Source of the DNA: Caprimulgus europaeus
Lineage: Eukaryota > Chordata > Aves > Caprimulgiformes > Caprimulgidae
Direction: 5' to 3'
Length of the DNA stretch: 64,000 nucleotides
Assembly (NCBI GenBank): GCA_907165065.1
Contig: OU015539.1
Coordinates: 16,026,816 to 16,090,815, forward strand
A program made the translations under genes and the position numbers. Shown piece by piece: positions 12,169 to 24,100 of the stretch; position 1 is the stretch's first letter; each line of letters starts with the position of its first letter. Below the pieces are notes generated by a model, which was not told the DNA's origin, searched no databases, and saw only the letters and a list, made by a program, of their open reading frames with translations.

Positions 12169-12969
12169 TTTAGTGGTGTTTCCCAGCCTTGTTTTAAGGA
12201 GAAAAGGAGAAAAAAACCCAAACAAAACCGCTCCATTTTTCCATCCTCAAGCAGAGAAATCTTTTGTGCTGCCTTTTAAAGGGACCTCGAGTAGCTGCTA
12301 AGAAACCATCGGCATCAGCGGTTACATCACCTCCAAAGCGGCCACTGCAGGCACCCCTTTGTCCCACTGCCACCCTGGGGGATCATTAATCCTCCAAATT
12401 CCTCCCCCTTTGGAGAAAGCCTTCATCCCTCCCTGCGAGGGAGAAGCAGCTACGCAGTTCCTGGTGCTGGGAGTGGCAGAAGGGGATCAGTAGATGGGTT
12501 GAGGTTCACAGCAGATGAGACAGAGCAAGGAAAACACATCCTGGAGTTTCCTAACCCCATTTAGTTGACTAAGCTGGGTCCATCAGCTTGTGCAGGACCT
12601 GAGCATCCTTCCAGGAGCGAGTGGAGGGTGCTGCAGGAGCATCGCCTCGGGCTGGAGATGCAGCCGTTGCCTGGCAGCTGCGGGTTTCCAGGGAAACCAG
12701 AGGTGCTAACTTGTTAATGAGCCCCACGTCCCTGATTGCTGCTGCAAGATCAGCATCATTAGCTGGAGGCCCAGGATTTAGGAATCCCTCAAAGAGGAGT
12801 TGGAGTGCTGAAGCACTTGGAAGGGAATGAGGAGATGGGGGAACAAAAAAGGGGGTGGAGGGTTTGGTAAAAATGCTGCATTTTACATCTTAATAAGTGT
12901 CTGGAGAGCTGGGGGCCACTGGGGTCCTGCCAATGTCCCCATGGAAAGCCTGGGGCTGGTGGCAAAGCT

Positions 12970-12996
12970 GGATGGATGGATGGATGGATGGATGGA
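12970..12996. repeat. GGAT tetranucleotide microsatellite
   Basis: About six perfect GATG/GGAT units immediately before the second copy of the 84-bp duplication. Confidence 0.85.
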
Positions 12997-12997
12997 T

Positions 12998-13081
12998 TTG
13001 GGAGATGTTATTCCTCTCCATCCTTGAGATTCATCAGGGAAAGGTGGACAAGCAGACATGGTGTCTGGGTTGGTGGATGTG
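12998..13081. repeat. 84-bp dispersed duplication, copy 2
   Basis: Direct repeat of 12085-12168 with only two or three differences, 913 bases downstream and abutting a GGAT microsatellite. Confidence 0.85.
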
Positions 13082-13089
13082 GTTATGTC

Positions 13090-14600
13090 CTGACCAGGCA
13101 GCATCTCACTACAGGGCTTGGAGGATGTAGCTATGTCCCCAGGTGGGCTGCAGGGGGAAAAACCCGATGACTTCACTGATCAGGAGATGGCAGTTCTTCA
13201 GGAATGGCTGCTTTTGTGGGTTACTGGGGACAAATGAGCAGGTGTTTCTCCATGGTGCTCTCATCCTGTGGTAAACTCAAGGTGGAAATGCCACCAGAAG
13301 AGCCTGCTCCTGGGATGAGCATTCTGTGGAGTGTGCTGCAGATCTGGTCTCATGTGTGTGATGGAAACGTGCTCATGGGGTCAGAGCTGCTTACCACAGC
13401 AAAGCTGGCCTGGCCAAGGCAGCAAGGGGAGCATCTCCTCACTGGACCATGTGTAGAGGGTAGAGCTGTCCATGACACAACTACTAGCTTGGTGCAAAGA
13501 GTGGACAGGCCGGTTAGTGAGGTTTGTGGTTGCTGCAGAGGCATGTTGGCCTTCCAGTTGATGTCTCCAGTACAAGAGAAACCAGATCTGTGCCTTCTCA
13601 TACCACATCCCTCAACTGGGGCCCTTGTGCCAGATGAGACATCGAGGGAAGTGGCCTCCACCTTGCTGACCTGTGTTGGGCCAGCACAAGGATGAGTTCC
13701 TGTGGTCCATCATGCCACACAGGTAGACTCAGGCTGGGGTGTGTTTCAGGTGTTGCTCTCTTGCCTGGCCTGACCAGAAGAGGGTCACAGCCAGGTTGAA
13801 CACTTGCCCTTAGCCTGGCTTGCTCTGTCACGTTTGTGACTCATGTGGCCAGCACCCCTCACCTGACGTGTGTGTCTGTGGAGGTGACAATGGGGACAGA
13901 GTCTTGATGAGCAGGCGTTTGGCCCAGCCTGTGTGCTAAGCTCTGCCTGTCTTTCTGTCCCTCAGCTCCTGCTTGGCTGTCCCCATTCAGCTAAGCCATG
14001 TGCCCATCTCCTCATTACAGGCACTCCAGAGAGAGGTGGGATTAAAGGATTATGGTAATGTTCTTCAGGAACACTCAAGAAGATTAAGATGGCTTTAATA
14101 AACTGAGAAGAGAGGGACACAGTTATGTTTCTGAAACCCTAATTTAGGTTCCAGGTTAACCTTTTCCCCTGGTCTCCTGTCACCATGGTGAGAAGATCTC
14201 TTACTTCAGTAGTGCTCCATGGCTATGCCTGTTCCTTCCATTTTCTTTTTGACCCATCTGAGCAGATGCAGAAAGGCATCTTCCTTCCTTCTCTGGTAGC
14301 CTTCCCAGGTATGGAGGCATTAGAGCTTGTTCTCCCAGAGACAGTCTCACTCACAGCCTGCAAGGTACTGTGAAGACCCTGTAGGCTCTGCTGGTACCTG
14401 GAAGCTGGGGATGAACTCACCACCCCTCAGTCTGGCTTCAAAATGTCTTGTGGTTGCTGGCAGAGAAGTAGCTCATCTGCCTTTGACCTGGCTGGACATT
14501 CTCCTAGAGAAGTCCCTATGTCTTGGGTCTAATGCCAAGGTTACAACTCCCCACACTCAGTCATCTCCATCTCCCAGAAGGAGGGGCAGAAGGGACTGAC
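13090..14600. other. Intron 1 sequence without recognised features
   Basis: Unique sequence. No exon or repeat family was recognised. Confidence 0.5.
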
Positions 14601-14604
14601 CTTG

Positions 14605-14907
14605 CCTAAAAGGGACTTTTCATAAGGGCAGTTAATGACAGAACAAGGGGAAATGGCTTTAAACTGGAAGAGGAGAGGTTTAGATGAGATATTAGGAAGA
14701 AATTATTTGGTGTGAGGGTGGTGAGACCCTGGCCCAGGTTGGCCAGAGAAGCTGTGGCTGCTCCTCCCTGGAAGTGTTCTCGGCCAGGTTGGATGAGGCT
14801 TTGAGCAACCTGGTCTGGTGGAAGGTGTCCCTGCTGCTGGCAGGGGGGTTGGGACTGGATGAGCTTTCAGGTCCCTTCCAACCCAAACCAGTCTGGGATT
14901 CTATGAT
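14605..14907 (+). mobile_element. CR1 LINE, 3' fragment
   Basis: Contains the CR1 3' region GAGGGTGGTGAGACCCTGGC, then GGAAGTGTTCTCGGCCAGGT, and ends CAGGTCCCTTCCAACCCAAA with an ATTCTATGAT tail. Same subfamily as the copies at 32049 and 61884. Confidence 0.9.
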
Positions 14908-15775
14908 CTGCCAGAACTCCATGCATGGAAACCTGAACAGGTTTCTCTCAGAGCAGTTAGGTGATCGAGGATCTCTTCTCTTTCCCAGACCCCTTTATTT
15001 GTGTCTGAGACCCCCAAAGTTGATCCCTTACTCATTATCTGGAGAGCAGACACCATATTATCTCCAGAGGTACTATGCAATGTGTCCCCCCCATGTTGGT
15101 TCACTCCTTCCTCCCACTTCACTCTTCCACTCTCATCCTCCTTCTGCTGCAGTATCATCCCTGGCTTCTTTTTTTTCCTTGTCTGTTGACTCTCTCCATT
15201 CCTTTTATCTCTTGGATGTCATTGGAAGAGCTTGAGAAGAATTAACAGCCTGGTATCTTGATGGGGATGGGAGACAGCAAGTGATTTGGGGAGTGGGGTG
15301 TGAAAGGAAGCCGAGGAGAAAAGCTGGCTCATTTACATCCTTTCTGGAGTGCCCTGGCTCTATAGCCAAAGCTACAGCAGGGGGTCTTCTGGCAAGGCAG
15401 TAGGACGTAATGAGGTGTGTCATGTCACAGCAGGAGCCAGCCTCACCCCCCCTCAGACCCCCTCATTACAACTGTTTCCATTTTTCAGCCCCCCCTTGGG
15501 AGAGTGCTGGATGGGGGGGGGAAGTGAGGGGGAGGACCACCAGCCACCCGCCGAGGGGACAGCTCTAATTGGAGTCGGTGTGAGGAGCCACAGAGCGATA
15601 GGAGCTCGCCGTGGGGCTGGGACTGCCGTGCCCTGGTGCCATGGGGCTGCCAAAATGGTTTGTGCCAGGAGGGGCCATCACTAGTGCAGCTTTTAGGGGA
15701 TTATTCCCCCCCCCCAAGTTGGGTTATGGTGTTGGCAGAGGCAGCAGGGGTGTGATAGGGGCAGTGGGCACAAAC

Positions 15776-16013
15776 TGGGACACCAGGAGTTCCACACAAA
15801 CCTAAGGAAAAACTTCTTCACTGTGAGGGTGCCAGAGCCCTGGGCCAGGCTGCCCAGAGAGGGTGTGGAGTCTCCATCTCTGGAGATGTTCAAACCCACC
15901 TGGACACTTCCCTGTGCAACCTGGAGTAGGGAACCTTCTTTGGCAGGGGGGGTTGGACTGGATGATCTCCTGAGGTCCCTTCCAACCCCCACCATGCTGT
16001 GACTCTGTGATAG
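15776..16013 (+). mobile_element. CR1 LINE, 3' fragment
   Basis: Contains AACTTCTTCACTGTGAGGGT, GAGATGTTCAAACCCACCTG and the terminal GGTTGGACTGGATGATCTCC with TCCCTTCCAACCCCCACCAT. Closely related to the fragment at 32938. Confidence 0.9.
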
Positions 16014-17399
16014 AGGGGCAGGGGAGGATTGCATATTCTATTGTGTCTTGTCTTGGGAGCTTGGTGATGCCTAGGACATCTACCTCCTGCTTTGGGGGGT
16101 GGGTCTTGTAGCCCGTGGAAGCTGTTAATGTTGGAGTCAAGAGCCAGAGCAAATGCTGAAACACCCATCCCCATATTCTGTGGCTTTCCATCCTTTTCCT
16201 CCAAGCTGGCCATGTCCTCCAGGGTTGGTGACTGATAACTGAGGTCCCTGTCATTTCACCCAGTAGCATGTCCTACCCAAGCATCTCTCTTGTGTCTTGA
16301 GCTACCATTGCAGTAGGTACCTGCCACCACAGGGGCTTCAGGTGGAGGAGCTTCCAAGAACTGCTGGCTTCCTCAGATCAGGGTGACTCATAAACCTCCT
16401 CTAGTCCATGGACCAAGTCCTGGCCCTACAGAAGTCAATGAAAATCTTTATGTTGGCCTCTTCAGGCATGGGATTCATAGTCCTCCTAATTCAGATGCAT
16501 TAAAGCTTCCATGGAACAGCTTGTGGGTTCTCTCTAAAGCACCATCTGGTAGGAACAGGAGGAGCCTGGTGATGGCCCAGGCTGATTTTCTGAATGACTG
16601 CAGCAGCGTTAAAACCTAAATGCCATTAAAACCCTCCTGCCATGATGTGTGCCGCTAAAACCCTGAGCTGGATGCCCCCCAGCCTGCCTGTTGCTCTTGT
16701 AAACCCCATGGGTTGGGTGTAGAGGAATCTTGTTCTTCTGGTAGCACTTCAGAAAGCACCAGGCTCAACCCTTCTCAGCTCCTAAGATGGAGCCCAGATA
16801 TAGACCCCTGTATACAAACACCCTTTCAAAGCCTGTGCAAGTTAGATGATGGCAAGCAGTAGCCACTTTGGGGCCATGTCAGTCCAAGTGCAGCTTCCCA
16901 GGGCCTCTGCCCTAATGCCTGGCCTGTGTCTTGAAGGTCAACTCAACTTCTTGGCTTCCAAGAGAGGTCATCTTCTCTTGGCTTGCCAGGAGGCAAGCTG
17001 GTAAGATACCCATGAGCAGGCTCTGATAAAAAAGCAGGTGAAATCCACCGTGAAGTGATGGATCTGGGTGAGCAAACCTGATTTGGTGGTGTGTCTGATG
17101 GACCCCAACTGAGCTATTACCATGCAGCAGCAAAACCTTAGAGCTGAGCTAAGCTGCTTCTGTGAAACCATTAGCTCTGTGCTCAGCAGTGGTCAGAAAA
17201 AGCAAATGGAGTGTGAGGAGCTGTTGGGCTGGGAACAGGGAAAGGAGGAGACATCTTGTCCTGTGGCCAGCGTGGCAAAAGGCATCTGTAGATGCTCTGA
17301 CTTGAAAGACTTCTGAACAAAGTCTAAACGTGGTGGGAACCGTGGGGAAGGTGTTTGGGAACAGGCATGTGTGGCCTCTTCCAGTGCAAGTAGTAAGGG

Positions 17400-17655
17400 T
17401 CACCCAGAGGAGCCATCAGTTAGCAGATTTGGAGCAAACCAAGGGAAGGATTTCTTCATGGTAGCTGGCAAACCATCCCTCTCCCTGCCACCAGCCACTG
17501 TGCCTGTTCAAAGCTGACATGGCTTCAAAAAGCAATTAGACAAATTCATGGCAGAAAGCTCTGCTGAAGGCTATGAAATACAAAGAGAAAACCTCTGGCT
17601 TGGGCAGCTCTGGAGCCACAGATGCCCACGGGCTGGGAGAGCATACCTAGAAAGT
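17400..17655 (+). mobile_element. Probable old CR1-type LINE fragment
   Basis: CTTCAAAAAGCAATTAGACA then AATTCATGGCAGAAAGCTCT and AGGCTATGAAA resemble diverged CR1 subfamilies (X/Y type). Diverged and without the usual 3' tail, so less certain. Confidence 0.55.
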
Positions 17656-17784
17656 GTGGCTTGTTATGCCCTTACGCTCTTCTGAAGGCATCTTCTGAAG
17701 GCCAAGCCCCTGGGGACTTGGCCCGAGGTGAGTGTCACATCCTGCACAGCTGACCAGTCCTCTTCTCCTTTCCTCTCTTTCCAG

Positions 17785-17963
17785 GCTCAGCACAATGAGT
17801 TGGCATCCTGGGTGTTAGCAGCGTGATAAGACCAGGACGGGTGCTGCCCTGCTCACCCCTTACCCCCCCCTTGCTTGTTCCCCTCGGGGAGACGGGTGCT
17901 GGCATCCCTGCTCTGCCCTTCCACCCCTTGCCCCCCGCTCGCCATAGAGGGGACGGGCCCGTT
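17785..17963 (+). other. DUSP8: 5'UTR part of DUSP8 exon with the start codon
   Basis: A strong 3' splice site, a long C/T tract ending in CAG at 17782-17784, lies 179 bases upstream of the start codon. The exon should therefore begin at 17785 and be joined to a non-coding first exon upstream, as in mammalian DUSP8. The leader has only one ATG before the main one, which opens a seven-codon uORF. The exon start is inferred from the splice signal, not from a transcript. Confidence 0.75.
17795..17818 (+). other. Short upstream ORF in the DUSP8 leader
   Basis: An ATG at 17795 opens seven codons (M-S-W-H-P-G-C) and stops with TAG at 17816-17818. It is out of frame with the main start and 145 bases before it. 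Its context (A at -3, A at +4) is reasonable, so it could reduce or gate translation of DUSP8. It applies only if the exon really starts at 17785. Confidence 0.5.
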
Positions 17964-18194
17964 ATGGCTGGGGACAGACTCCCACGCAAGGTGATGGACC
18001 CGAAGAAGCTGGCCAGCCTCTTGAGGAACGGAGCAGAGGGCACCCTGGTCATCGACAGCCGCTCCTTCGTGGAGTACAACTCCTGGCATGTCCTCAGCTC
18101 CGTCAACATCTGCTGCTCCAAGCTTGTCAAGAGGAGGCTCCAGCAGGACAAGGTCTCCATCACGGAGCTCATCCAGCCTGCCTCCAAGATGAAG
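17964..18194 (+). CDS. DUSP8: DUSP8 coding exon 1 (residues 1-77)
   Basis: The exon encodes [20 protein letters not shown] and onward to QPASKMK. This is the start of the rhodanese-like domain and includes the basic kinase-interaction motif (LVKRR) that docks MAP kinases. The start is chosen because it matches the conserved DUSP8 N-terminus and has G at -3 and G at +4, a good Kozak context. The exon ends in phase 0 at AAG|GTAGGG. A CpG island begins about 450 bases downstream in the following intron. Confidence 0.97.
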
Positions 18195-21100
18195 GTAGGG
18201 GATCAACTCACCTTTCCTGGTGGATGTTCACCCCCTCTTCCCCAGTAGAAAGGGGCAGGGTGGGGGTGGGATGCAGAGTGGCCTACCACAGTGGGCTGGT
18301 CTCTGCCTGGTGTGTGCATCCTCCTCCTCCTCCATCCCTTGACCCCAGTATCTGCTGGCATCTCTCCAGCACCTTTTGAAGAGCTGGAGTGTGAGCTCCT
18401 GTAGCCACAGTGCTATCCTGGGGGGACTTGGTCATTGCCCCCACCCCAGTGAGGTGGCTCCCTGTTCCAAGATGTGCCCAACAGGTACATCAGCCTTGGG
18501 AAGGCCAACCACCCCTGAAGCCTTCCTGGGGCTGGAAGCTTAATCCCCTGGGAAAAACTCTTCCCTTCCTCTTCCCCTTGGCTCTGGCATCTCCAGCTCT
18601 GGTCAGGGACATGTAACCGTCCTCCTCGGTGATGCCAGAACCTCGTACCTGGTTCAATAACGGGGCGGTCGGGAGCTGGAGCCTGTCCGGGTGTCCCCGC
18701 GGTGCCATCGGGGGGGGGGGGGGGGCGGTGCTGGATGCGGGACCGGTTACCGGGGCTTTCCCGTGTCACCCTCCCGCCTTTAACGTGTGTGTGTGTGTGT
18801 GTCCCGCGCCCCTCGCCCTGTAATTCGATGGCAAAGCGAGGGTAATTCAGGCGATTAATGAAATGCTGGGCCCAGCTGGAGCCATCTGCGGGGTTGGGGT
18901 GGGAGGCGGGGGTGTCCCCCGCCTGTCCCCCGCCGCCCGTATTGGCTGACGGTGACATCACCCCGCGGCTGCGATGCTCACGGGGAGCGGGGGGGACACC
19001 CAGGGTCCGGCTCCTGCGCGGCTGTACCGGCTCCTGCGCGGCTGTACCGGCTCCTGCGCGGCTGTAACGGCTTCTCGGTCCCCGGGAGGATGCAGCAGAA
19101 CCGGGGGGGGACCCGCCCGGGACCCGCCCCATCCCGGTCCCGCCCGGGTCAGCGCCGCAGTGGAGCGGCGGCAGCGCAGCGCAGAGCCGGAGTGGGAGGA
19201 GGAGGATGGCGGGGAAGGGGAGCACGAAGGGGTTAACGGCCGTGGCTGGTGGAGGGGCTCCCGGTTCTGTCCCCGCTGAAGCTGAAGGAGCGATCGCCCG
19301 CACCGGCTCCCGCACTCGCTCCCGCACCATTGCGTAACGGCCCGGGGACGTCATCACAGCCGGGGGTGCTGGCGGGGCGGAGGAAGGCTGCTGCCACCCG
19401 CTTCACTTCACGGCTTTCCCCTTTTTCCTTTCCCCTTTTTATTTTTTTTTCCTTTCCCCTTTTTATTTTTTTTTCCTTTCCCCTTTTTATTTTTTTTTCC
19501 TTTCCCCTTTTTATTTTTTTTTCCTTTCCCCTTTTTATTTTTTTTTCCTTTCCCCTTTTTATTTTTTTTTCCTTTCCCCTTTTTATTTTTTTTTCCTTTC
19601 CCCTTTTTATTTTTTTTTCCTTTCCCCTTTTTATTTTTTTTTCCTCCCCTTTCTCTACTTCTCTTTTTCTTTTCTATATGGCTGAAATCTCCCCTGGCAC
19701 ACCCCCAGGCAGTACCCAGTGTGCCCCCACTGCAGCTCTGCACAGCCCCTGCCACACTCACCACTTGCACACTGGCTCTCCCAGCACACACAGCCTGGGA
19801 ATTAATTAAGCTTCAAGGCACCCTTGTGAGGTTAAGCCACTTGCCCTGGGAAGCTGGAGGGGGGAACCAGGGGGGTCACAGCTGTATCCTCAGCTGGCAT
19901 TAAGCAGGGGTGGTAGCTGTGGCTCTGGGTGTCCAAGCCTTTTCACACACACCCTTGCAAGTCTGCCTTTTGGGGTGCTGAACTCTCCTCTCCCTTTCTC
20001 CTTTCCCCATCACCTCCAATTTTAGCCACTTGGGTCATGGATGTATTTTGGGAACCACAGAAATCGGTAGGATCTGCCGCCTCGAGGTGTGCAGACCCTC
20101 AGAGGGGGATGCTGAAAGCGGGTTTAGACCTCTGTTACCCCCAGATCATTCCCCTGCCTCCACCTGCCACCGCTGGTCAAACCCCCAGCCCTGCGGGGAG
20201 GCGCTGGGGGGGACGGAGGGCACAGCTGGCATTGGGAGCAGATGGCAGGAAGGGTGACATCAGTGGCGTGATTGTCCAGCCCTATTATTCCTTCTGACGG
20301 GCCTCCCGCCCTCCTCCAGTTTCCTGCTCCTGACCGCCCTGGCTGCCCAGACAAAGGAGTCCAGCAGCAACGTGGGGCTGCCCAGGTCAGGAAAGGGCAC
20401 CCTGAGCCCCCACCTCACCCCACTCCTCATCTCCTGCCCAGTCCAAAGAGAGCTCAACCTGTGCATCCCAGCTCAGCGATGTCCCGGCTGCCATCACCTT
20501 TAGGGGCAGGATGCAGGGGCTGGGACAGAGCAAAGCTTTTGGGCAGCCCCCCCTGCGTGCACACAGGCAGGGGGGGTGAGGGCATTTGTGTAATTTGCTT
20601 TTCCCACTGCTTGCACCCCCTTTTTTTTCTCCATACCCCTGTTAGGGAAGTGGTACCATTCATGGTGCTTCTGGATGCTGCTCTTGGGAGTGACGCGGTG
20701 GGGTAACAGCAGCTCCTGGTTTTCTTGGTGCAAGGAAAAGAAAAAAAATCATTTGGTGAAGGGGGGAAAAAAAGAAATGGGGAAAAATAAAAAATCCTTT
20801 TGTTTTTTTCAATGAGCTGTGTCTATAATCATGGGCATAGCTAAGCCACTGCTCCCCAAACCCCATTGTGCACTGTATCCTGCTGAGTGTGTGCATCATC
20901 CCGTGGTGCCTGGCTGGGAAACCGCTGCAACGATTCATTTCCCAAGGAGCAATAGGCTCCCTCTGCACAAAAATGATCCCAATGTACTGCTCTGGTTTTG
21001 CTTTGGAACCTTTCTCCCAATACTGACAATAATAAATTTCTTCCCCATAATAAATTCCAATAACAACTGGAATCATTCAGCTCCTTGGTGCAGTTTTAGG

Positions 21101-24100
21101 GGCAGAGGTGATGGGAAATTCCTGCTTGGGGTTTTTACGAGCATTTCTTGAGAGGAAATGTTGAAAATTTCACTTCTTCAAGATCCCCTTGGAAAGTCTT
21201 TTCACCTCTCGACCTCTTCTTGCTTCCTGAAATGTAGCTATCTCCAGAGTGGCTATAGCTGTGGTTTGAGACATGAGAAGGGTCTCTTTGGGTGACAGGA
21301 ATATTTATTTATTTGCCTTCAGAACATGGCTCTGCAAGCAGCTGTTTTGCTTGAGGGAAAGCCGGGGCTTAGTTTTGAGCCGTGTGCCTGGCTGCTCTCT
21401 CTGTTGGTGGAAGCCCTGTTCTTTCACTGGGGTGATTCACTGTGTTTTGAAACAATCCCTGACTGAGATGTCCGTAGTAATTGGGATAATTAAGAATAGC
21501 TCGCTCTTATCTTAGCCTGGATCACCTGTAGAGCATCATCATCCCTGCTTGGCAGCTGGGGAGAAGTAGAGCAGGGACCTGGGCTATGTTAAACCAGGAC
21601 CAAATGTCCATGAGGGAGTTATCTCCAGCCAGAGCTGGGGAGGGTGATGGGGAACACTGGGTTTGGCATGAAGGTGATGGATGGTCTCAGCTGGGGTTTG
21701 GTTGGAGCTGTTGGCCAAGTCTCCAGGCTGGCCATTGCCCTCAGCTGAGATGCTGGCAGGGAGGAGGTTTGTCCCTGAGGCATCTCCAGCACTGGGGTGG
21801 GCCAGCAGCTTTTCAGAGGCATGTACAGGTTTGCAAGCCCCACTCAACATCTGCTTGGGTCCAAAAGACTTACTGTGCCTTGCCCTGCTGTCCCTTGCTG
21901 GCTGGATTTGAGGACCCTTTCTGGAGGGATGCCTGGGGGTTTGGTTACTTCAGCAATCTTGGAGTGATGGGCAACCCCCATGGGAGAGCTCCCACTGTGG
22001 AGATACTGCTCCTCAGAGGAACGACTCTGTTGTCAACTGTGCCCCTGGCAGAGCCAGAAGTCTGGCCCTGAGCATCTCTTCAGCTTTATTCTCCTCCTCT
22101 GCCCTGGTTGGCTTTGAACCTCAGTACATTTAAGGTCAGAGATGGGGCTGTGCCTCCTCCTGCCTACCAGGAGTGCATGAGGTTCATGGGAGATCCATGG
22201 ACCTGCTTGAACATCTCCCTCTCCTTTCCCTTTGTGGCGAGGAGCCGGGATGGCAGTGCAGGCTCCCTGTGTGCTCCCTCAGGGTTCCTCTGGACCATCC
22301 TACAGGCATCCTCACCCCAACAAGCTGGGTATTTCTTCTCTGCAGCCGGGCCATGCGAGGCCAATGCTTGTTTGGCATTTACATTGAGTGAAACCTTATC
22401 ACTTGAATAAGATGTAAACCCCATCGCCCATCTCTGCTGTTGCTCAGCAACCCCACAGTAATGACCCAAACAAAGGCTCCCCGTGAGGAGGGAACACTAA
22501 ATCCTATTGTGGGATAATTCTGCTCAGCCAGAGCTGGTATCTCCCTTGCAGCCACCCCAGCCAGGATGGCACAGCCGGGATGAGCCCTTGCCCTGCTGCA
22601 GCTCAGGTCCTGCCTCGCCGTGCTTTTAAGGGAGATGTTTTTGCTGGCGTGGGGCTTCAGGCTGGGGACTGGGGTTTTGGGTTGTGCTAGTGGGGCTGGA
22701 AGGGATAGTGGTCCTGCTAAGGGTTGGTGTGGTCCTGCTAAGGGTTGGCAGGGTCCTGGCTCTGAGCTGGCTCAGCAGCCACCCTGTTTCCCTCCAGCCA
22801 TGCTTGGGATGTCCTCCTGTGAAATCCTGCTTGAGGGACAGCTGAGGAAGAGAGGCTGGGGTAGGTCCTCAGCTGGCTTACCCCCAGGTGCCTGCAGTCA
22901 TTTTTCAGTGTCTTATTTTAAAATAATTCCCCTCTCCTTTTTTCTTCCTTCTCATCCTGCCGCTGCTTTTTCATCCCTCCCATCATCCTGCTGATGTGTG
23001 GGGCCGGTTTTGCTCTCCAGTGCCTGGTGCTGGGCTGGGGACAGGCAGCTCCTTTGAGCTGCTCAGAGCCATGGGTGGTGCTCCGGGGAGGATTTCTGTC
23101 GGTGCGGGGCTGTCCTTCCACTGCGGTGAGGAGCCGTGATGAGCTCAGCTCAATGGCTGCACCCTGCGGTTTAATTGGGATGGTGCTCACGTTGCCGAGC
23201 AGGGAAGCACCTGCAGCAGGGTGTGAAAGCAGCATTAATAGCGACAGCCACCCCGAGCCTATCTGCTCTGGTGTGCCATGGGGCATGGCAGCGAGAGAGC
23301 CAAAGGAGAGGGGTGTCCATGAGCAGTTCCCAGTTTTACTGATCTCCTAAAGGCATTTTGGAGAGGGATGGGCAGTGGGTGGCAATGAGCAACTCCAATA
23401 CAGCCAGAGGAGAGAGCAGCTCTGGGGTGCAGACCCTTCCTCCCTGCCTGCTGCTTCCTCCTCCTCCTCCCTCTTCCTCAGAGTGATGGATGTGCCTTAC
23501 CCCTGCGGCTGGGAGGGCGGGCAGGCGTCTGCCATCCATCAGGCTGCTCGGTGAACGTGCTGAGCTGTGCCTCTGCAAGGATTTTAATCTTCTTTTCACA
23601 CACAGACCTTCAGGTGGGAATGGCCAGCTATGCCTGGAGTGCTCTCACCACAGTCCAGGTGTGGGGGGACTCCTGCCCACAGGGTACCCCACCATCTCAC
23701 CCACCCGGGGACCCTGCAGCAACAGCAAGGCTGGGTGCTCCCTGTGGCATTTAAAGTTAAATGAGAACTGTAGGAGCTGCTGTCCCTCTTCCTCCACACA
23801 TCTCTGCAGTGTGCAAGCCCCACCACGCATTAAAAACAGAAGAAAGAGCATTCCCCTGAACATCCACCAAGCTAAAGAAGAGATTTTCCCTCTCCTTCAG
23901 CCCTTAGGAGGGATCTGCAGGTTTGGGTTGAGCTTCCAGAGGGGCAGTGCCTACAGAGGTGTTTCAGTGGTGGGCATCTCCAGGCTGAGCTGTTACTCCA
24001 GCCCTGCTCACTTCAGATGCAGCACAAGGGCTGTGCTGGGAGCACCCCTGCCCACAGAACCACCCCAAATTCCCTTCACACCAGCCAGGCTGCAGAGTAT

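Larger units (their letters stand above)
18640..19420 (+). promoter_or_regulatory. CpG island 2 inside DUSP8 intron, possible alternative promoter
   Basis: A dense CpG and G+C region about 450 bases after the first coding exon. It has a CCAAT/CRE-like module at 18941-18960, a GACGTCATCA motif near 19348-19357 and a 20-bp triplicate. No first exon or orientation is evident. It could also be an enhancer-type island. Confidence 0.5.

Noticed and set aside
18413..19357. Minus-strand 314-codon open frame
   Set aside because: Runs through CpG island 2 and its poor stop-codon density. It is Pro/Arg/Gly-rich without recognisable motifs.
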